Source: Circinella umbellata
Lineage: Eukaryota > Mucoromycota > Mucoromycetes > Mucorales > Lichtheimiaceae
Assembly (NCBI GenBank): GCA_025093555.1
Contig: JAIWNF010000021.1
Location: forward strand, 186,001-250,000
DNA length: 64,000 nucleotides
Reading direction: 5' to 3'
Shown here in pieces: positions 49,591 to 63,782 of the stretch (position 1 is the stretch's first letter; every line of letters starts with the position of its first letter). The notes under the pieces were generated by a model. The model saw only the letters and a list, made by a program, of their open reading frames with translations. It was not told the DNA's origin and ran no database searches. The translations under genes were made by a program, and so were the position numbers.

Positions 49591-50328
49591 GATTTTTTTG
49601 ATTATTCCAAACCTTTTTTTTTTAAAGTAGAAAAAAAAATGTACTACATTACACATTAAAAATAAAAATAAAAAAGAAAGTTATACAAAAACTAAAGCCG
49701 ATCCGCATTGGACTTTTGGGAATATAAACACATCAACTCATTGAAACTCCACATTCAAATCTACATAAAGAGAAAAAAAATGTTTATTTTTATATACAAA
49801 CAAAAAACCCCCATAAAAAAGTTGTTTTGATGCAAAGAAAGACATGAAACCAAACCAGAAATATTTATTGATTGTTGTTATTATGATTTACAACGAATGA
49901 AGGAAAGGAATATTGATTTATGCAAACTTTTTGAAATGTGTCAAGTAAAAAATAATAATATTCGTATTAAAAGACACATGATCCAATAACAGTGAATTGC
50001 ATATGTGCTGTAAGTATACATGTTATATAACTAATTAAAAATGAGGGAATCAAAGAGAGTGAGAAATAAGGGAAGGGGGATGGTGATGATGATGATATGA
50101 TAATATCGTGAAAAGGAGTATTGAAGGAAGGAAGACAGCAGGGTCGAGAACCCTGATGTGACGCTTTTTTCTAAAAGAACCTTTTTTTTTGCCAAACCTT
50201 TTTTTTCGAGTTCCACACACTTATTTTTTCATCCCCTTTCCCTGCTAAAAATCTTGTTCCTATCTTTCTTCTTTTACTTTGTTGTTTTAAAAATAATATT
50301 ATATATTCATATAATCATATAAATTTCG
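49591..50328. promoter_or_regulatory. Shared 5' region of Medusa-like and PTP genes
   Basis: The 738-base interval separates two divergent regulatory genes. It contains A-rich tracts and a purine-rich repeat (GATGATGATGAT) at about 50083-50095, and a [12 protein letters not shown] block at 50166-50205. Both genes may use parts of it; no specific factor site was recognised. Confidence 0.45.
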
Positions 50329-53300
50329 ATGATTGAGTGTCCAAGTACACCTAACGCACTTCATCCATCCACTACTGCTAATAACAATAATAATACTAGC
50401 ACAAGTGGTCCAGGGGATTCTTATTTTACACCACGAACTACTATTCCACCTACACTTACACAGGATCACCATCATGGTAGTAACGAATATCAAGAGCAGC
50501 AACAAGAGCAGCAACAGCAGTTAGTAGCGCCTACACCTTATTTTACAGCCCCTCGATCACCTTTATTACAACATCAAGAATTTTTTAACGCCATCCAAAG
50601 CAGATATAATTCAACTAGTCCATTTGGTGATGACTCTTCAAAACAACTCCAACAACAACCTTTCTATCCATCATCATCATCATCATCCTCTCAACAAGTG
50701 GCACAACCAGTACCGCCTTTGACGTTTCAACAGCCAGCACCACCAAAATTGCTCTCAATGGGAAGCTTAGCTGCGAGAAGAAAACAACAGCAACAACAAC
50801 AACAAAATAATTTTTCAAAACCACCTTTATCAACGACCACGACAACAACAACAACAGCAACAAGCATACTTCCACCTGCTGTAGCTAATCGTTTACGTGC
50901 TCTGACACCAGAACAACTCAATGAGCACCTTTTAAAGAATAACAACAATCAACAACAACAACAACATGCATTGCTTCTAATTGACATTCGTTCATTTGTA
51001 CATTATTCCCATTTACATATCCAAAGCGCAATCAACGTGTCGATACCCAATACCATTTTAAAACGACCGTCTTTTACACTTGACAAAGTTTCCGAAGTGA
51101 TTGTTTCGGATACACAGCGTGAAGCATGGAAGCAATGGTCTCAATACGAACATATCATTTTGTACGACCAACAGTCCGAAGCTCTGCAGGAAAACCATAA
51201 TGCTATAACATATTTGTGCGTCAAGTTTCATCAAGCTAATTATAAAGGTTCTTTGGGTTATCTTAAAGGTAAACTACTTTCAAATTTATTATGTAAACTC
51301 TTTGTGATCTATGTTGTATATATATATATGTATGTATATGTTTTTTTTATCTCCTCTTATAGCTTGATTTTTAAGAACTCATCGTCATCTCTTTTTCTTT
51401 TTCGTTTCTTTTTTGCTTCCATGTTTAAGATGGGTGAAGAAAAAATTAAAAAGAAAAAGAAATAGAGAGGAGTACTACATATTGTTATTATCTTTACAAT
51501 AATAAGTATGTTTGAAGGAGAATAAGGGGGTGTTGCAAAGGAGAGTGAGGATACAAGAGAATAATCTAAGCTATATTTGATATACAGTGAAAACACAGTA
51601 AAACGGATAAACTAAAGGCGAGAGCGATCAAAGAAAAATAAAGAGTGAATGAATGAAAAAAAAAGTGACGATCTTGGTTATACCGAGCAGTCTTTTTCTT
51701 TTGCTGCACACGTCACTTCTTTGATGATGAACAGCATATTCATGGAAAAAAAAAAGGGTGCGGAGCGGCTTCTTTATTTTGGAAGGGGAGAAGGAGTGAG
51801 GGCTTTTATGTCGAAAATGTACAATAGGAAAAGTAGTGAAAAAAAAGAAGGTATTAACATGAGTATGGGGGAAGAAAAGGGATGGAAGCTGTTTAATTTT
51901 AGATAAAGGGGGTAAGAAGCGATTTTTTTTTAATTTGTTTGGATTACATAAAAAAAAATTCAGAAAATTTGCTGCTACCAACAAATCGATCGAGATCGGT
52001 CGATGTTATTTTATAGCTAACTAATGTATATACATATATATATATATACATAAATATACAGATACAAAGGAAAATGACGTATATAAATGACTAGGAACTT
52101 TTCACTAATTCATTTTTCTTTCTTTTATTTCCTTTTTCTTCAACCGTGGTATGTAGGAGGGATGAGTTTATTCAGTACCGTGTATCCTAATCAATGTGCA
52201 AGTGCTCCCGTTACAAACAATACGCGTTCAAAAGGTCTTCAATTGGGCATGGCAACGATGTCTGGTCCAATGACCCCAGGACTATCCGGATTACCATCCA
52301 CATCCTTGACATTATCATCACTGGCAAATAATAATAACATCAATAACAACAATTTTGCAGGTGGTAATAATAATTCCTCGGTATCATCATCTCAAACAGG
52401 TAGTCGAAAGCGACCCCAAGGACTTCATCTTGGTAGTTTACCTTCGTCTGTATCTGCACCTGGACCATTTTCTGCACCAACAGTTGCCATGAATAATCAG
52501 CAATTTAATCCATTCTTTTCAAACATTCGACAAAATATGGAACTGAGCCATGGTAGTATCAAAGAACGATTCCCAATCCGATTACCTTCTTCTTCTAGTT
52601 GCCAAGTGGATATGGCAACGGGCCGTGTTACCAAGAGACAGTTGCGACAAGGACTTTCAGTTGTACCTACTTGGTTACGTGATATGTTTAATTCAAACGA
52701 GGGGCCTAGAAAATTAGCAGAACTATATGAAGTCATAGAACGAACGGAACAACGTCGATTACAAAGTGTGATGGCGCATCATTCAAAAGTAACCACTAAT
52801 TTGGAAGAGCATCCCTTCAGTATCGTTGCTGGTATTGAAATGGGTGCATTAAATCGATACACGAATATATGGCCATTTGGTAAATTATTTATTCACATAT
52901 ATGTATATACAAAAGAATCTGGTTGCAGCATAAGTAGGAGGAGAAGAGAAAAAGTTCTGAATGGTTTATATGCAAATATGCTGCTTTTTATATAATAGAA
53001 TATACTCGAGTGAAGCTAAAATCATATGCTCCTGGATCTACCGGATATATAAATGCCAGTTTCATCGAATATATCGACTGTGATCCTGCAACTATTGCAT
53101 CCCCCTCTGCTTCATTGGAAAATAGTGTACCGGCTTTAAGAAGCTTAAGTGATCAGCGTAACATATCACCTACTGGACGTCATTATCGTCGGTATATTTC
53201 AACCCAAGGTCCTTTACCTACTACATTCGGTGATTTTTGGACGGTTGTTTGGGAACAAGAGACCCGCGTTATTGTTATGTTGACTAAAGAAGAAGAAATG

Positions 53301-53954
53301 AATCGAGTAAGTTAAAAATAACTTGGGTGCTAAATAGGTGAAACATAGCTGAGGGAGAAAAAAAAGCAACTAAATTTTTATATTATGGATGTTTAGATCA
53401 AATGCCATCGTTATTGGCCATCCAACGTTGGTGAATCTATCGTATATGGTCCAGTTAAAGTCACCCTAATATCTAAAACAGCTCATGCCTCTTCTTCACC
53501 ATCACCAGAATCTACTGAAGATCAAACATTAATTCGAGAATTTGCTATTGAAAAAGAAGGTCAAGAAAGACGAACAGTACATCATATCCAATATATGGGA
53601 TGGATGGATTTCGGAGTACCCGATGACCCTGTTGGTACATTAGAACTTGTCAAGTTAGCGGACGAAATACAATCGAAATGGGAACAGCAAAAGGCAGGAC
53701 CCATGATTGTTCATTGTTCAGCAGGATGTGGTCGTGCTGGTGCTTTTTGTGCTATAGACACAGTGATACATCGATTGCGGTCATCATCCTCTTGTTTAGA
53801 AAGACTTTGTGAAAGTGAACAATTAGGAGAATTGGATATGATGTATCAAACAGTGGCAAAATTCCGAGAACAACGTGTTAGTATGGTACAAACTTTGCGA
53901 CAATTTGTTTTTTGTTATGAAGCTATTCTTTGGTGGATCTTGGGCTATGGTTAA
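50329..53954 (+). CDS. Protein tyrosine phosphatase with rhodanese domain (Pyp/Ptp type)
   Basis: Predicted 842 aa phosphatase resembling S. pombe Pyp1/Pyp2 and S. cerevisiae Ptp2/Ptp3, which dephosphorylate stress MAP kinases such as Hog1/Sty1. Four exons: 50329-51268, 52157-52879, 52999-53306 and 53397-53954; the first intron is 888 bases, the longest in the window. After a Gln/Ser/Thr-rich N-terminus, a rhodanese-like domain spans about 205-325 ([20 protein letters not shown] ... [14 protein letters not shown]) without an evident catalytic Cys. The phosphatase domain starts near 540 ([16 protein letters not shown]), with [30 protein letters not shown], the acid loop around D733 (FGVPDD) and the signature H763-C-S-A-G-C-G-R770. 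All catalytic residues are intact. Confidence 0.94.
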
Positions 53955-54519
53955 AAAAAGGGTTCTCTCATTTAAATAATTACAAACTTGCATTCTATTT
54001 CTTTCCTTTCCTTTCCCCTATAAAAAAATAACTTTTCAATACACACACACACACACACACACACAACATTCAAAACGTTTTTCATTTTCGCATCCATGTT
54101 TTTTTTTGTCACTTACACTTACCCACTTACAATCTTTCACATAAGCACACTTTTTGATATTCAAATTTTTTTTTTCATTATTTTGCTTTTTTTCCACAAA
54201 AAAGAAAACCATTAAAGTTGTCTAAGAAAAATGGGCAAAGGGAGGAGAGAGCACGTTTTTTTATATAATTCTTTTTATAAATTTCTAAAAAAAAAGTAGT
54301 TTGGAATGATGGTAAGAGAGATTAACACATATCACAACAATTTTACACAACCAACCAACCAAATGTTTATATATATTATAAAGAGACAAAATTTAAATTG
54401 TATGAGTTCGCGCATATTTAGTAAAGTAAAAAAGATTGTTTGAATAATGGATAATGGTTAATGTAATCGAATGAAGGTGAGAGAAAGAGGAAAGGGAGGA
54501 AATAATAATGATCTTGTTT
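53955..54519. other. Convergent intergenic region with AC microsatellite
   Basis: Between the PTP and UBC13 3' ends there is an (AC)12 run at 54041-54064 and several T-rich tracts. No gene is visible. Confidence 0.6.
54041..54064. repeat. (AC)12 microsatellite
   Basis: Twelve perfect AC dinucleotides, the longest non-AT dinucleotide repeat noticed in the window. Confidence 0.9.
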
Positions 54520-55439
54520 TTAGTTTTGAGCATACATTCTAGTCCATTCCCGTGCTAAATAATAATAATAATAATTTGACTTAGTAACATCGACTCCTAT
54601 TACCTTTTAAACCTATTCCCCTTCCTTTAAAATATACATTACCAGTAGCAATAGCAGCTTCATCATTTTCCTTCCAATGTTGTGCAACGTCGTTGGCGAG
54701 TGGATCATCTGGGTTGGGGGCAGATAACAATGCTTGAATAGACAACAAAACTGTTCGAATCTGAAGTGCAGGTGACCATTTATCTTTTTTTTTTTTACAT
54801 TTATAACTTAGCAATTGATTTCAAATAATTGTTGTGGTGTATATGTGTGTATGCGACCCTCCTTCCTTCTCTTTTTCTGTATAAATATATATTGATACAC
54901 CACACACATATACAACAATCTTCTCTTCCCTTTTTATTTATTTTACCTTTAAGAATATCCAAACAAATTCGACCAAGTTTATCAATGTTGGGATGGTAAA
55001 TCTTTGTTAAGAAACGAACTTTGGGTGGTGCCATTGGGTATTCATCGGGCAAAAATAATTCCAATCGAAATACACCACCTAAAAAACCCCATTATTCAAT
55101 TTGTTAGTTCAATCCAATTTTTTTTTTTCAAAAAAAGATATCTTTATAATAATATAAAAATGTGTAAATCCAATAATTACGATAATATCGAACCTTCAAA
55201 AGGTGATTGAGTTGGACCTGCAATAATCACATCAAAGTATCGCAAATTGTCCTCATGAGGTGTAGCACTAATACCAGGTGCAGGTTCAGCTAATAAACGC
55301 TCGGTTTCCTATATTTACATAATTATACATATAGTGAGTCAATATAAACCCGGGAATACTTCTCTCACACAAATAATACAATCGCTCAAAATAATAATAT
55401 AATAAAGCGAACCTTGATAATGCGTTTTGGTAATGCCAT
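54520..55439 (-). CDS. ubc13: UBC13-type ubiquitin-conjugating enzyme E2
   Basis: Predicted 149 aa E2. With an Mms2-type partner it builds Lys63-linked ubiquitin chains in post-replication repair. Five minus-strand exons: 55413-55439 (nine codons), 55194-55308, 54947-55078, 54643-54783 and 54520-54554. Landmarks: [58 protein letters not shown], the active-site C86 ([10 protein letters not shown]), [19 protein letters not shown] and [12 protein letters not shown]. The C-terminus [11 protein letters not shown] comes from the last 35-base exon and matches the family end; reading through the preceding donor gives an unrelated tail and was discarded. The intron before the fourth exon ends in an A-run plus AG. 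Length matches the family (about 150). Confidence 0.95.
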
Positions 55440-58400
55440 GTTTTAGGATGGGAAAAAAAATAGAAGAAAAAGGGGTGTGTTTTCGGTGTTGTTAAAGAGA
55501 ATGAAAACGTTCTTTTTTTTTTTATCAATGGAAGTTGAAATATAATCCGCTCTGGAAGATTTAGGTGGCAACACTTAAAAAAGTCACGACAGTTATCAAC
55601 TGGTTTCTCTCCCTTCCCCTTTTTTTTTGCTTGCCCCTCGAGATACGTATTTAGTGTTTGTATCCTCTTCAATTTCAATTAAGACTCTGTCGTCCTCTAC
55701 TTTTTTCCAATGATACCACATGTTATCCAGAATATAATAATAGTAGCAGTTGACTTACGGATATTTATATAGACTATGAATATCATGAATCAAGCTGATA
55801 TATCAAAATGACTAGAAATAGAACAGACTTAACAATATATCTATTCATTGTTTTTAAATATACTTCTAAGTAATTAATTAAATATCATATAAATATCTGT
55901 ATATAAAGTAGTTACGTAAGAGTCATTTTTCTCTGTGTTTTTGTATTTGTCATTTATGCTTTCCAGAAAATTCTCTCTACGTACTTTTTGTTATCCAATT
56001 TTATGCTTCTTTCACTACCATTTTGATCCATGTTCAACAGTTGATACTAACTTTATAAATTAAAGTCAAATCAATTTAATTTTTAATAACTAATTGGATA
56101 CATGTCAATAACAATTTAAACATTACTTTATGAATAGTACTTCTTTCTCAATTTCGTTGTCACACAAAAAAATATCTCATTGTTTGAGGGTCTTTCTCAA
56201 TAACATAAGAAACTGTCTCAACGTACTCGATCTTGCTTCCAATGACTATTTCATCTCGTTCTTCAAAGATTGTCTCATCTAGATAATGATACGTACTTAT
56301 TATTTGCATGACTTTGGACAGTAGTTACTTTTGATAACTGATAGGTATGAAAATATATATGTACTGCCTGGAAGGTACTCAGAATTATGCCACAAAATGG
56401 CTTCAAAAAAACTGATTTTATAAAATACTAAGCTCACTTGACTTGTATATGGAGTTCATTAGCTGTGTACTAAATCTTCAGTTTTTTTTTTTAGTTCTCA
56501 TCAGTGCAAAATCAATCATCTTTGGAAGTTACAGCATAAAATTTTTTCAGTTCTATTGTAAAAGAGTTCGTCAAGTGTCTCATCAAAATAACCAATAACT
56601 TTGTAGTAATTAAATGTAATATTAAACATTACGTACTTCTTCAAGCGTACAATATCATTTGATTTTATTTGTCTTGTTGACCCGTATATAGAGAGGTGAT
56701 TAATTGCCTAAGTTTGACAAGCATTTCTATGTAAATTGACTATTAGAAATATCTATCCTTATTTACTATTTGATTCCATTGCAATAACCAAACAACCTAT
56801 TTACAACTCCACATGTAATCCCATAATGGCTTTAAGAACAAGTAAATAAACAGAGCTTTAGATCAGACAGCAAGAAACAACTATAAAGACTATTTCAACG
56901 TCAGGTGTGTGGAACAGGTGGATTGCAGTAAATGGATAAATTCATCTCTATCATGTTGGCGCAACATCTATCTCATACAAATAATATAAATCATTCTGGA
57001 ATGTGGCAACAAACAGTATTTCAACTTATTTCATATTTTGCTTTATCAACTTGTCTAAATTAGCTTAGTAACATAGTTATACATGTGATCTATTTTATAA
57101 GAGGCTACGTATTTTCTCTTTACAGATCATCGATGGGTGGAATATACTTGTAAATATGATATTTTACTATATAGCAGCAGCAGTCTAATTTCGCCTATTT
57201 GTATTATTTTGTATCTATCAATGACTAGTATTCTTCATATTATTTAGCATATAATATATTTCGTTCCTATTGATTGTATATTTATATTTTTATTTAGTAA
57301 TGGACTTTTGCCTTTTCTGAGAGCCTAAGTATATTATGCTGTACTACTGCTACTAAGATATTGATACATGTATTGTTCTTTTTGTTATCCGTAAAGAATA
57401 TTTCTTGAGACTATGTTTTTGGTGTTAAACCTTGTTAGTAAGCATCAAATCCTCTCAATTACGCAGTAATATGCATGACACTCTTCTTCCGCAAAGATAT
57501 AAACAACAAAGTAAACATTTCTTAATGATAAGTTGCTACGTATTTAATCATGTACAACTCACCGATGTTAGTGAATGCGAGAAATATTAGCATTCTGCTA
57601 CGGCACCTTATTAGCAAGTTGCTTCACAGTGCTGTACTTTAGCAATATAATAAAAATCTATCTTTATAAGTGTTTCTTTTATCTTTAACTATACTATCCA
57701 TAGATTACATTGATGCCTCCAAAAGCAAAGATTATTTCTATCCAGGGGAGTACATGAACTGGATCAGCTAACTGAGAAAAAAGTGCTGTTATTACCGTAT
57801 TTATGGTATAGCACCAGCAAGAGTAGTAAAAAAAAAAAACACGTTTATACAACACAACAGTCGACATTAACTATGAAATCAAAAGTATTTTTAGCTGTTG
57901 AGATAAAGAGGCTTAAATTGAGCGAAATAGGACAGACAACTTTTGTCATAATACTGGAAAGCAGAAATAGGGAGTATTTTTCATATTTTTTACAAAAAAA
58001 AACAGATTCTGTAAGTTTCTTTTGTTTTACTTTATTATTATTGAGCACCATAGTATCTTCAGTATTTGTTTATTTATTGTTAATACAACTGTTTATACCG
58101 GTAGATCTAATCGTATTATGTTAATATTTTTTTGTAGTTATCGTCGCACATCTTACACTTATCTTAAAAAGCTTTAAAAGAAACTACGTAGAAAGAAAAT
58201 AAATTATATAAATGCTCAATATATTGTATTTTCATGCATTTAAAAGAATTACAGTACTGGAACATAAATAAACCTGCTTACGTAATAGTCAAATAATAAT
58301 AATAGGTAAACAATGCGAGTAAAAAAAATAATTCAACGTCGACACGACTTTTTTTTACTCAAAACCAAAGTTATTTGTACGTATATATGATAGCAGCAAT

Positions 58401-59846
58401 ACTGCAAAAAAAATCTAATATCATAACTTTACAAAGCAGTATAATATGATACTGTTGAGGTACGTTATGTAGTAATCAAGTAATGTAAATTTTACACATG
58501 TATGACCTATTTAATGATATTTTTGCGAATAACTATATGACACCACTTTTTATGAATAAAAGCATATACGTACAGCAATACAAAATAGAAAAGAGAAGGT
58601 ACTACTGTATTCTTATGTATACAGTAGACAGATCGCTAAGTTTCGTTGGTAGAAAGACCTTCGGAATAACGTTAAAAAAAATTAGGGGTTAAACAGGTAA
58701 AAGTCCTTGGATAAGTAACAAGAAAATAATACATATATTTGTAAAAAATTGTGTGTCTCTTTGTGCCACTAAAACTATATGCTGAAGTGGGAGTTCACGT
58801 TTTCGGTCTTTTTATGCCGAAACCACTAATAATGACAGTAAAGAATAATCTCTCAAGCGATCAAAATAATAAGACTTATAATTATATACTGTTTATTTAT
58901 TGAAGAGTAGATATTGATAATAATAAAATATAATGAGATAAGAGAAGCTGGATGAATTAAAAGAATTGTGTGTGAATTGAAGATCTTTTAAAATATATTG
59001 GAAATAAAAGCGAAGAGAATTCACATAAGGATGAACTTGTCGCTAAATAAATAAGCCATGAAATAACTTTATTCAATGAGGAAGTCTCAAGTATACTATA
59101 TACTAGATCTTCTAAAGTTCCCAAATAAATTTGTTGGTCTTTCCGGAAAAGGGTAAAAGGTAAAAGGGTTTTCTTTTTAGGGAAATGACCCAGGAATATT
59201 TTTTCATTAAACGCGTCGTATCTTGTATTCTCGCTTCTATAATGCTTCAGAAACGTTTCCTTCTCTTGTTGAATACGTTACATTTGCTCATTATGCTTCT
59301 ATTTTTATTTAACAGAATAACAAAAAGGTGGCATCTGTTTCTGGATTTTCTCCGATTAGGTTGATGTTGTTCATTTTGTAAGGTGAAAGTTTTAAAAAGA
59401 AAAAAGATAACGTGAAAATAAAGAGTATGGTGCGAACAAAATAAGTTTGAGTGCAGAGGCAGTTTAAAACTCTCAACAGTTGCATTGTATCCCGCGAACA
59501 GTCTTTCTATAGGGAAACCAGTTATACTATAAGAAGAAACCCCTCTTTTTGAAAATCATTTGCGAACTTGAGAAAACCAATGTTTTCACGCTCCCCAGTT
59601 CTATTCTTAAACAGGAAATTATTATGGTTTCATTTGCATTATGCATAAATCGTACGACTTCAGGAATCTTACAACAGCAAAAAAAGTAATAATATAAAAG
59701 CCCATCATTTTTATGGTTTCCAATTTTCTTAATAGTTTTATAGTAAATAAATAAATAAATAAAAATCAAAGGTAATATACAAATGAGGTAGAAACATTAC
59801 AATTTATCTCCTATGAGGCTGTGAATTCAAAAACTAAATATCAGAT
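55440..59846. other. 4.4 kb gene-free stretch rich in TACGTA
   Basis: No recognisable gene was found. The palindrome TACGTA occurs ten times between 55913 and 58572, far above what base composition predicts (about one). A 40-codon open segment on the minus strand at 56163-56282 (Asp/Glu/Ile-rich) could be a coding remnant but has no identifiable family. Other open frames here, for example 57783-58124 and 59527-59769, are A/T-run artefacts. Confidence 0.55.
56163..56282 (-). pseudogene. Possible short coding remnant
   Basis: On the minus strand an open segment reads ETIFEERDEIVIGSKIEYVE and goes on with TVSYVIEKDPQTM. Its composition is more protein-like than the surrounding A/T runs, and an AG precedes it, but no flanking exons were found. 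It may be a fragment of an old transposon protein or chance. Confidence 0.15.
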
Positions 59847-61115
<1,269 letters not shown>

Positions 61116-61676
61116 TGTGTTTTTATATGAAAATAAACGCAAAGGAAGAGAGAAAGTTAAAAAAAAGAAGACTAAAGAAATATATGCATTTTATTTTATA
61201 GTTGGAGATTAAAAAATTATTTGTACGAGAAGTCCCGAACGCCGAAAGTTTAGTTTATTGCATACTGCCTGTATTAGTAATCTAAAGAACAAACCATCCT
61301 TTCTGTACCCTTTTTTTCAAGATGCTTCTTTCTTTGATAGTAAAATATCAAGCGTGAGAATCGGTTCATGTGATTATTTTACTCTTGCGATGTTGTGCAG
61401 AAATATTGTATACGCTACATACTAATATAAGTGCATAATTCTGTCAATATAACAACAAAGGTACGCGTAACTATAATTTAATCAGGGTAAATACTCTTCT
61501 GATAGAGGAGTGAGGCAAAAAAAAGACCCACCATCGGCTGTTGATTTAAGTGGCACCAATATATAAGTGTTTTTATTTCTGCTGACCAAGGGTTGTTTTT
61601 TCCTAAAGTTTCGCGGCACATTTTTTTTTTCCAATTTCGCGCAATTTAAATTTCCAATTTCGCGCTTGTAAATTTT
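61116..61676. other. Promoter region and left flank of a transposon
   Basis: The first part is the 5' region of the oxidoreductase gene. From 61609 to 61665 there are three copies of a TTTCGCG-centred motif (two identical CCAATTTCGCGC units at 61631 and 61654), which continue the motif array of the adjacent transposon end. Confidence 0.55.
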
Positions 61677-61727
61677 CAGGTTTGCGGGTAGATGTTTTTT
61701 ACTTCGCGCCACGTTTTTTTCAACTTT
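61677..61727 (+). repeat. Left terminal inverted repeat
   Basis: Begins CAGGTTTGCGGG and ends CAACTTT. It matches the reverse complement of the right repeat at 49 of 51 positions (differences at repeat positions 12 and 29). Imperfect similarity continues inward (ATTTGCGTC, TTATAAG) with gaps. Confidence 0.92.
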
Positions 61728-61937
61728 GTCCTATTATTATATTTGCGTCTTATAAGCTTTATTTTTGAGCTCTATCGTAGTCATTTTTACAGTTCTATAC
61801 ACTCCATTATTTGAATATTAAAAATCATGCACACAAAGTAACACATACTTCTTTTTAAGCAAGCTATTTGAAATCCTCGTTTCAGCGGGAAAACGTTTCT
61901 ACTTCACGTTGTCCAATTGCTTTATTGTTATAACATT

Positions 61938-63561
61938 ATGTACTCTGCTTATACGCCAATGTTGCGTTCTAATGAGAAAACCACGGAGATGGAAGAAGTC
62001 TTCTATAGTTCTGAGCTCCCTTTCGATCATGACGACATTGAAATTGCAGAGAAACAGAAGACAGAACTGATAGAAGAAGTTATTGGAACTGTTAATGCGT
62101 ACCAAATTGTGTGCACGGAATTTGATATGGGAAATGACGGAATACGTTCGCTTGTTTCGATGATCAAAACAGCCAATAGTTCTGAGAAAGTAAAAGAAAA
62201 AATATAACACTACAACTTAACATTTTATTGTACAAATATTAATACGAGATATAAGCATTGAGGTATCAGGAAACGATGTGGATATTAACGTTCTAGTGAA
62301 CGAGAAGACACAAGTTACAAATGTTTTTGCTCAAGACGATGGAGTAAAGAAAGGGCGAGGAAGACCTCGAAAATCCTCCAAAAGACGTCAAAAATCTTAA
62401 AGGCTGTCTAAAAGTGGTGTTCCAGTGAATGGATATTGATACTGGTTAAGCTTATTTGTATATGTGCTTTTTTTTATAAGATGATACAGAAAGTATATTG
62501 ATAAAAAAAATTGTTGAATTTATCGACCTAATTCAAAATGTAACTTTGAATTGCGCAGCAGCTGGTAGCATTCTGTTGATCCCTGAACGTACAGCACAGG
62601 AGTGTTATGCCTGCTTTTGCCATGGAAAACCTTATCTGCCAAGTCAACATGGTAAATCACCAGGACCACCGCCAAAACTAACGAGGGAGCACGCTGTAGT
62701 CCTTCCTTCAAGAGTTTTATGAAGAGAACCCAGTGGCCACTATTAAACAAGCACAACAGATGATTTTTGAAAATTACAAGATCATCATCATACAAAGCGA
62801 CCTACACAAGCATCTAGTAATTCATTGCGGCTTAACTATGAAAAAGCTTGAAAAGGTATCAGAAGCCCGAACTTCCAAAGAGACTATTACCAAACGATTG
62901 AACTGGGTATTGCATGTTGAAAAAGAGAATATTAATTTTGACTCTTGTGTTTTTATCGATGAAGCCGGCTTTGATTTTCACAAGCAACGAACATTAGGTC
63001 GATCCATTCGAGGTTACTCCCGCCAAGACAAAAGTGTCTAATAATTGTGGTGTGAATATCATGACACTAAGTGATACTACTGCCGAAGGGGTATTTATTT
63101 ATCTTTACGAAGACCTCAGCCGGTTACTAGTCAAAAAAAAAAAAAAGGAAAGCTTAGAAACGGAGGGGAGCAAATCACCGCAAAGGTTGGAACTAGAACA
63201 TTTTTTGTGTTTTGTTGAGATTGTTATGGACATTCTTGACAAGAATGATATGCATGGGAAGACATTAGTAATGGACAATGTACGAATCCATCACTCGAAG
63301 GTAGTAAAGAGAGCTATTGAGAGCAGAGACTTTAAGGCACTATATCTTCCTCCGTATTTCCCCTTCTTAAATGCTATTGAGCTTTTTTGGGTGAAATTAA
63401 AGGCAGGAGCGAGTTCGACGTGAATTATTACAAAGGATGATACATTAACACCACGTATCATTAAGTCTCCCAAGTTTGTTACTCCTATGGATTGTCAAGG
63501 GTGGATTTCGCATTCTAAGTCATTTTTTCCACGATCTATTTTAGAGGAAGAGATGTTGTAG
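61938..63561 (+). pseudogene. Frameshifted DD34E (Tc1-like) transposase
   Basis: The reading shifts between frames but the protein order is clear. An N-terminal acidic part starts at ATG 61938; a later segment (62243-62399) contains an AT-hook, KGRGRPRKSSK, ending at a TAA. A helix-turn-helix-like part (62498-62700) contains KSPGPPPKLTREHAVVL. The DDE domain follows: D1 in CVFIDEAGF at 62958-62960, D2 in LVMDNVRIHHS at 63274-63276 and E in NAIELFW at 63379-63381, with 34 residues between D2 and E (DD34E, as in Tc1). Frame changes occur near 62700, near 63040 and again near 63415, and stops follow the first two segments, although an intron could explain some of them. The end is QGWISHSKSFF...EEEML at 63561. 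Confidence 0.85.
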
Positions 63562-63782
63562 CTTTTTCTTAATTATACTAGTATATTGGATACTGTAGTT
63601 ATTGATTTTATTATCTCTTTTTCCTGTTCTTCTGTGACAGTAATATTGTGCTTTTTGCTGTCAACTTAATTATCATATGGCCCAACAACATAAATAAGAA
63701 AACTATATATAGCCACGATGATGAAACTTATAGGGCGCAAACCTATTAATGATGTGACGCAAAGATGAAAATAACGGGGCGA

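Noticed and set aside
50299..50948. Minus-strand Leu/Val-rich frames opposite the PTP N-terminus
   Set aside because: Antisense translation of CAG/CAA and TCA repeats.
54581..54650. UBC13 reading through into [10 protein letters not shown]...
   Set aside because: The read-through tail is unlike the family; splicing at 54643 gives the expected AREWTRMY C-terminus.
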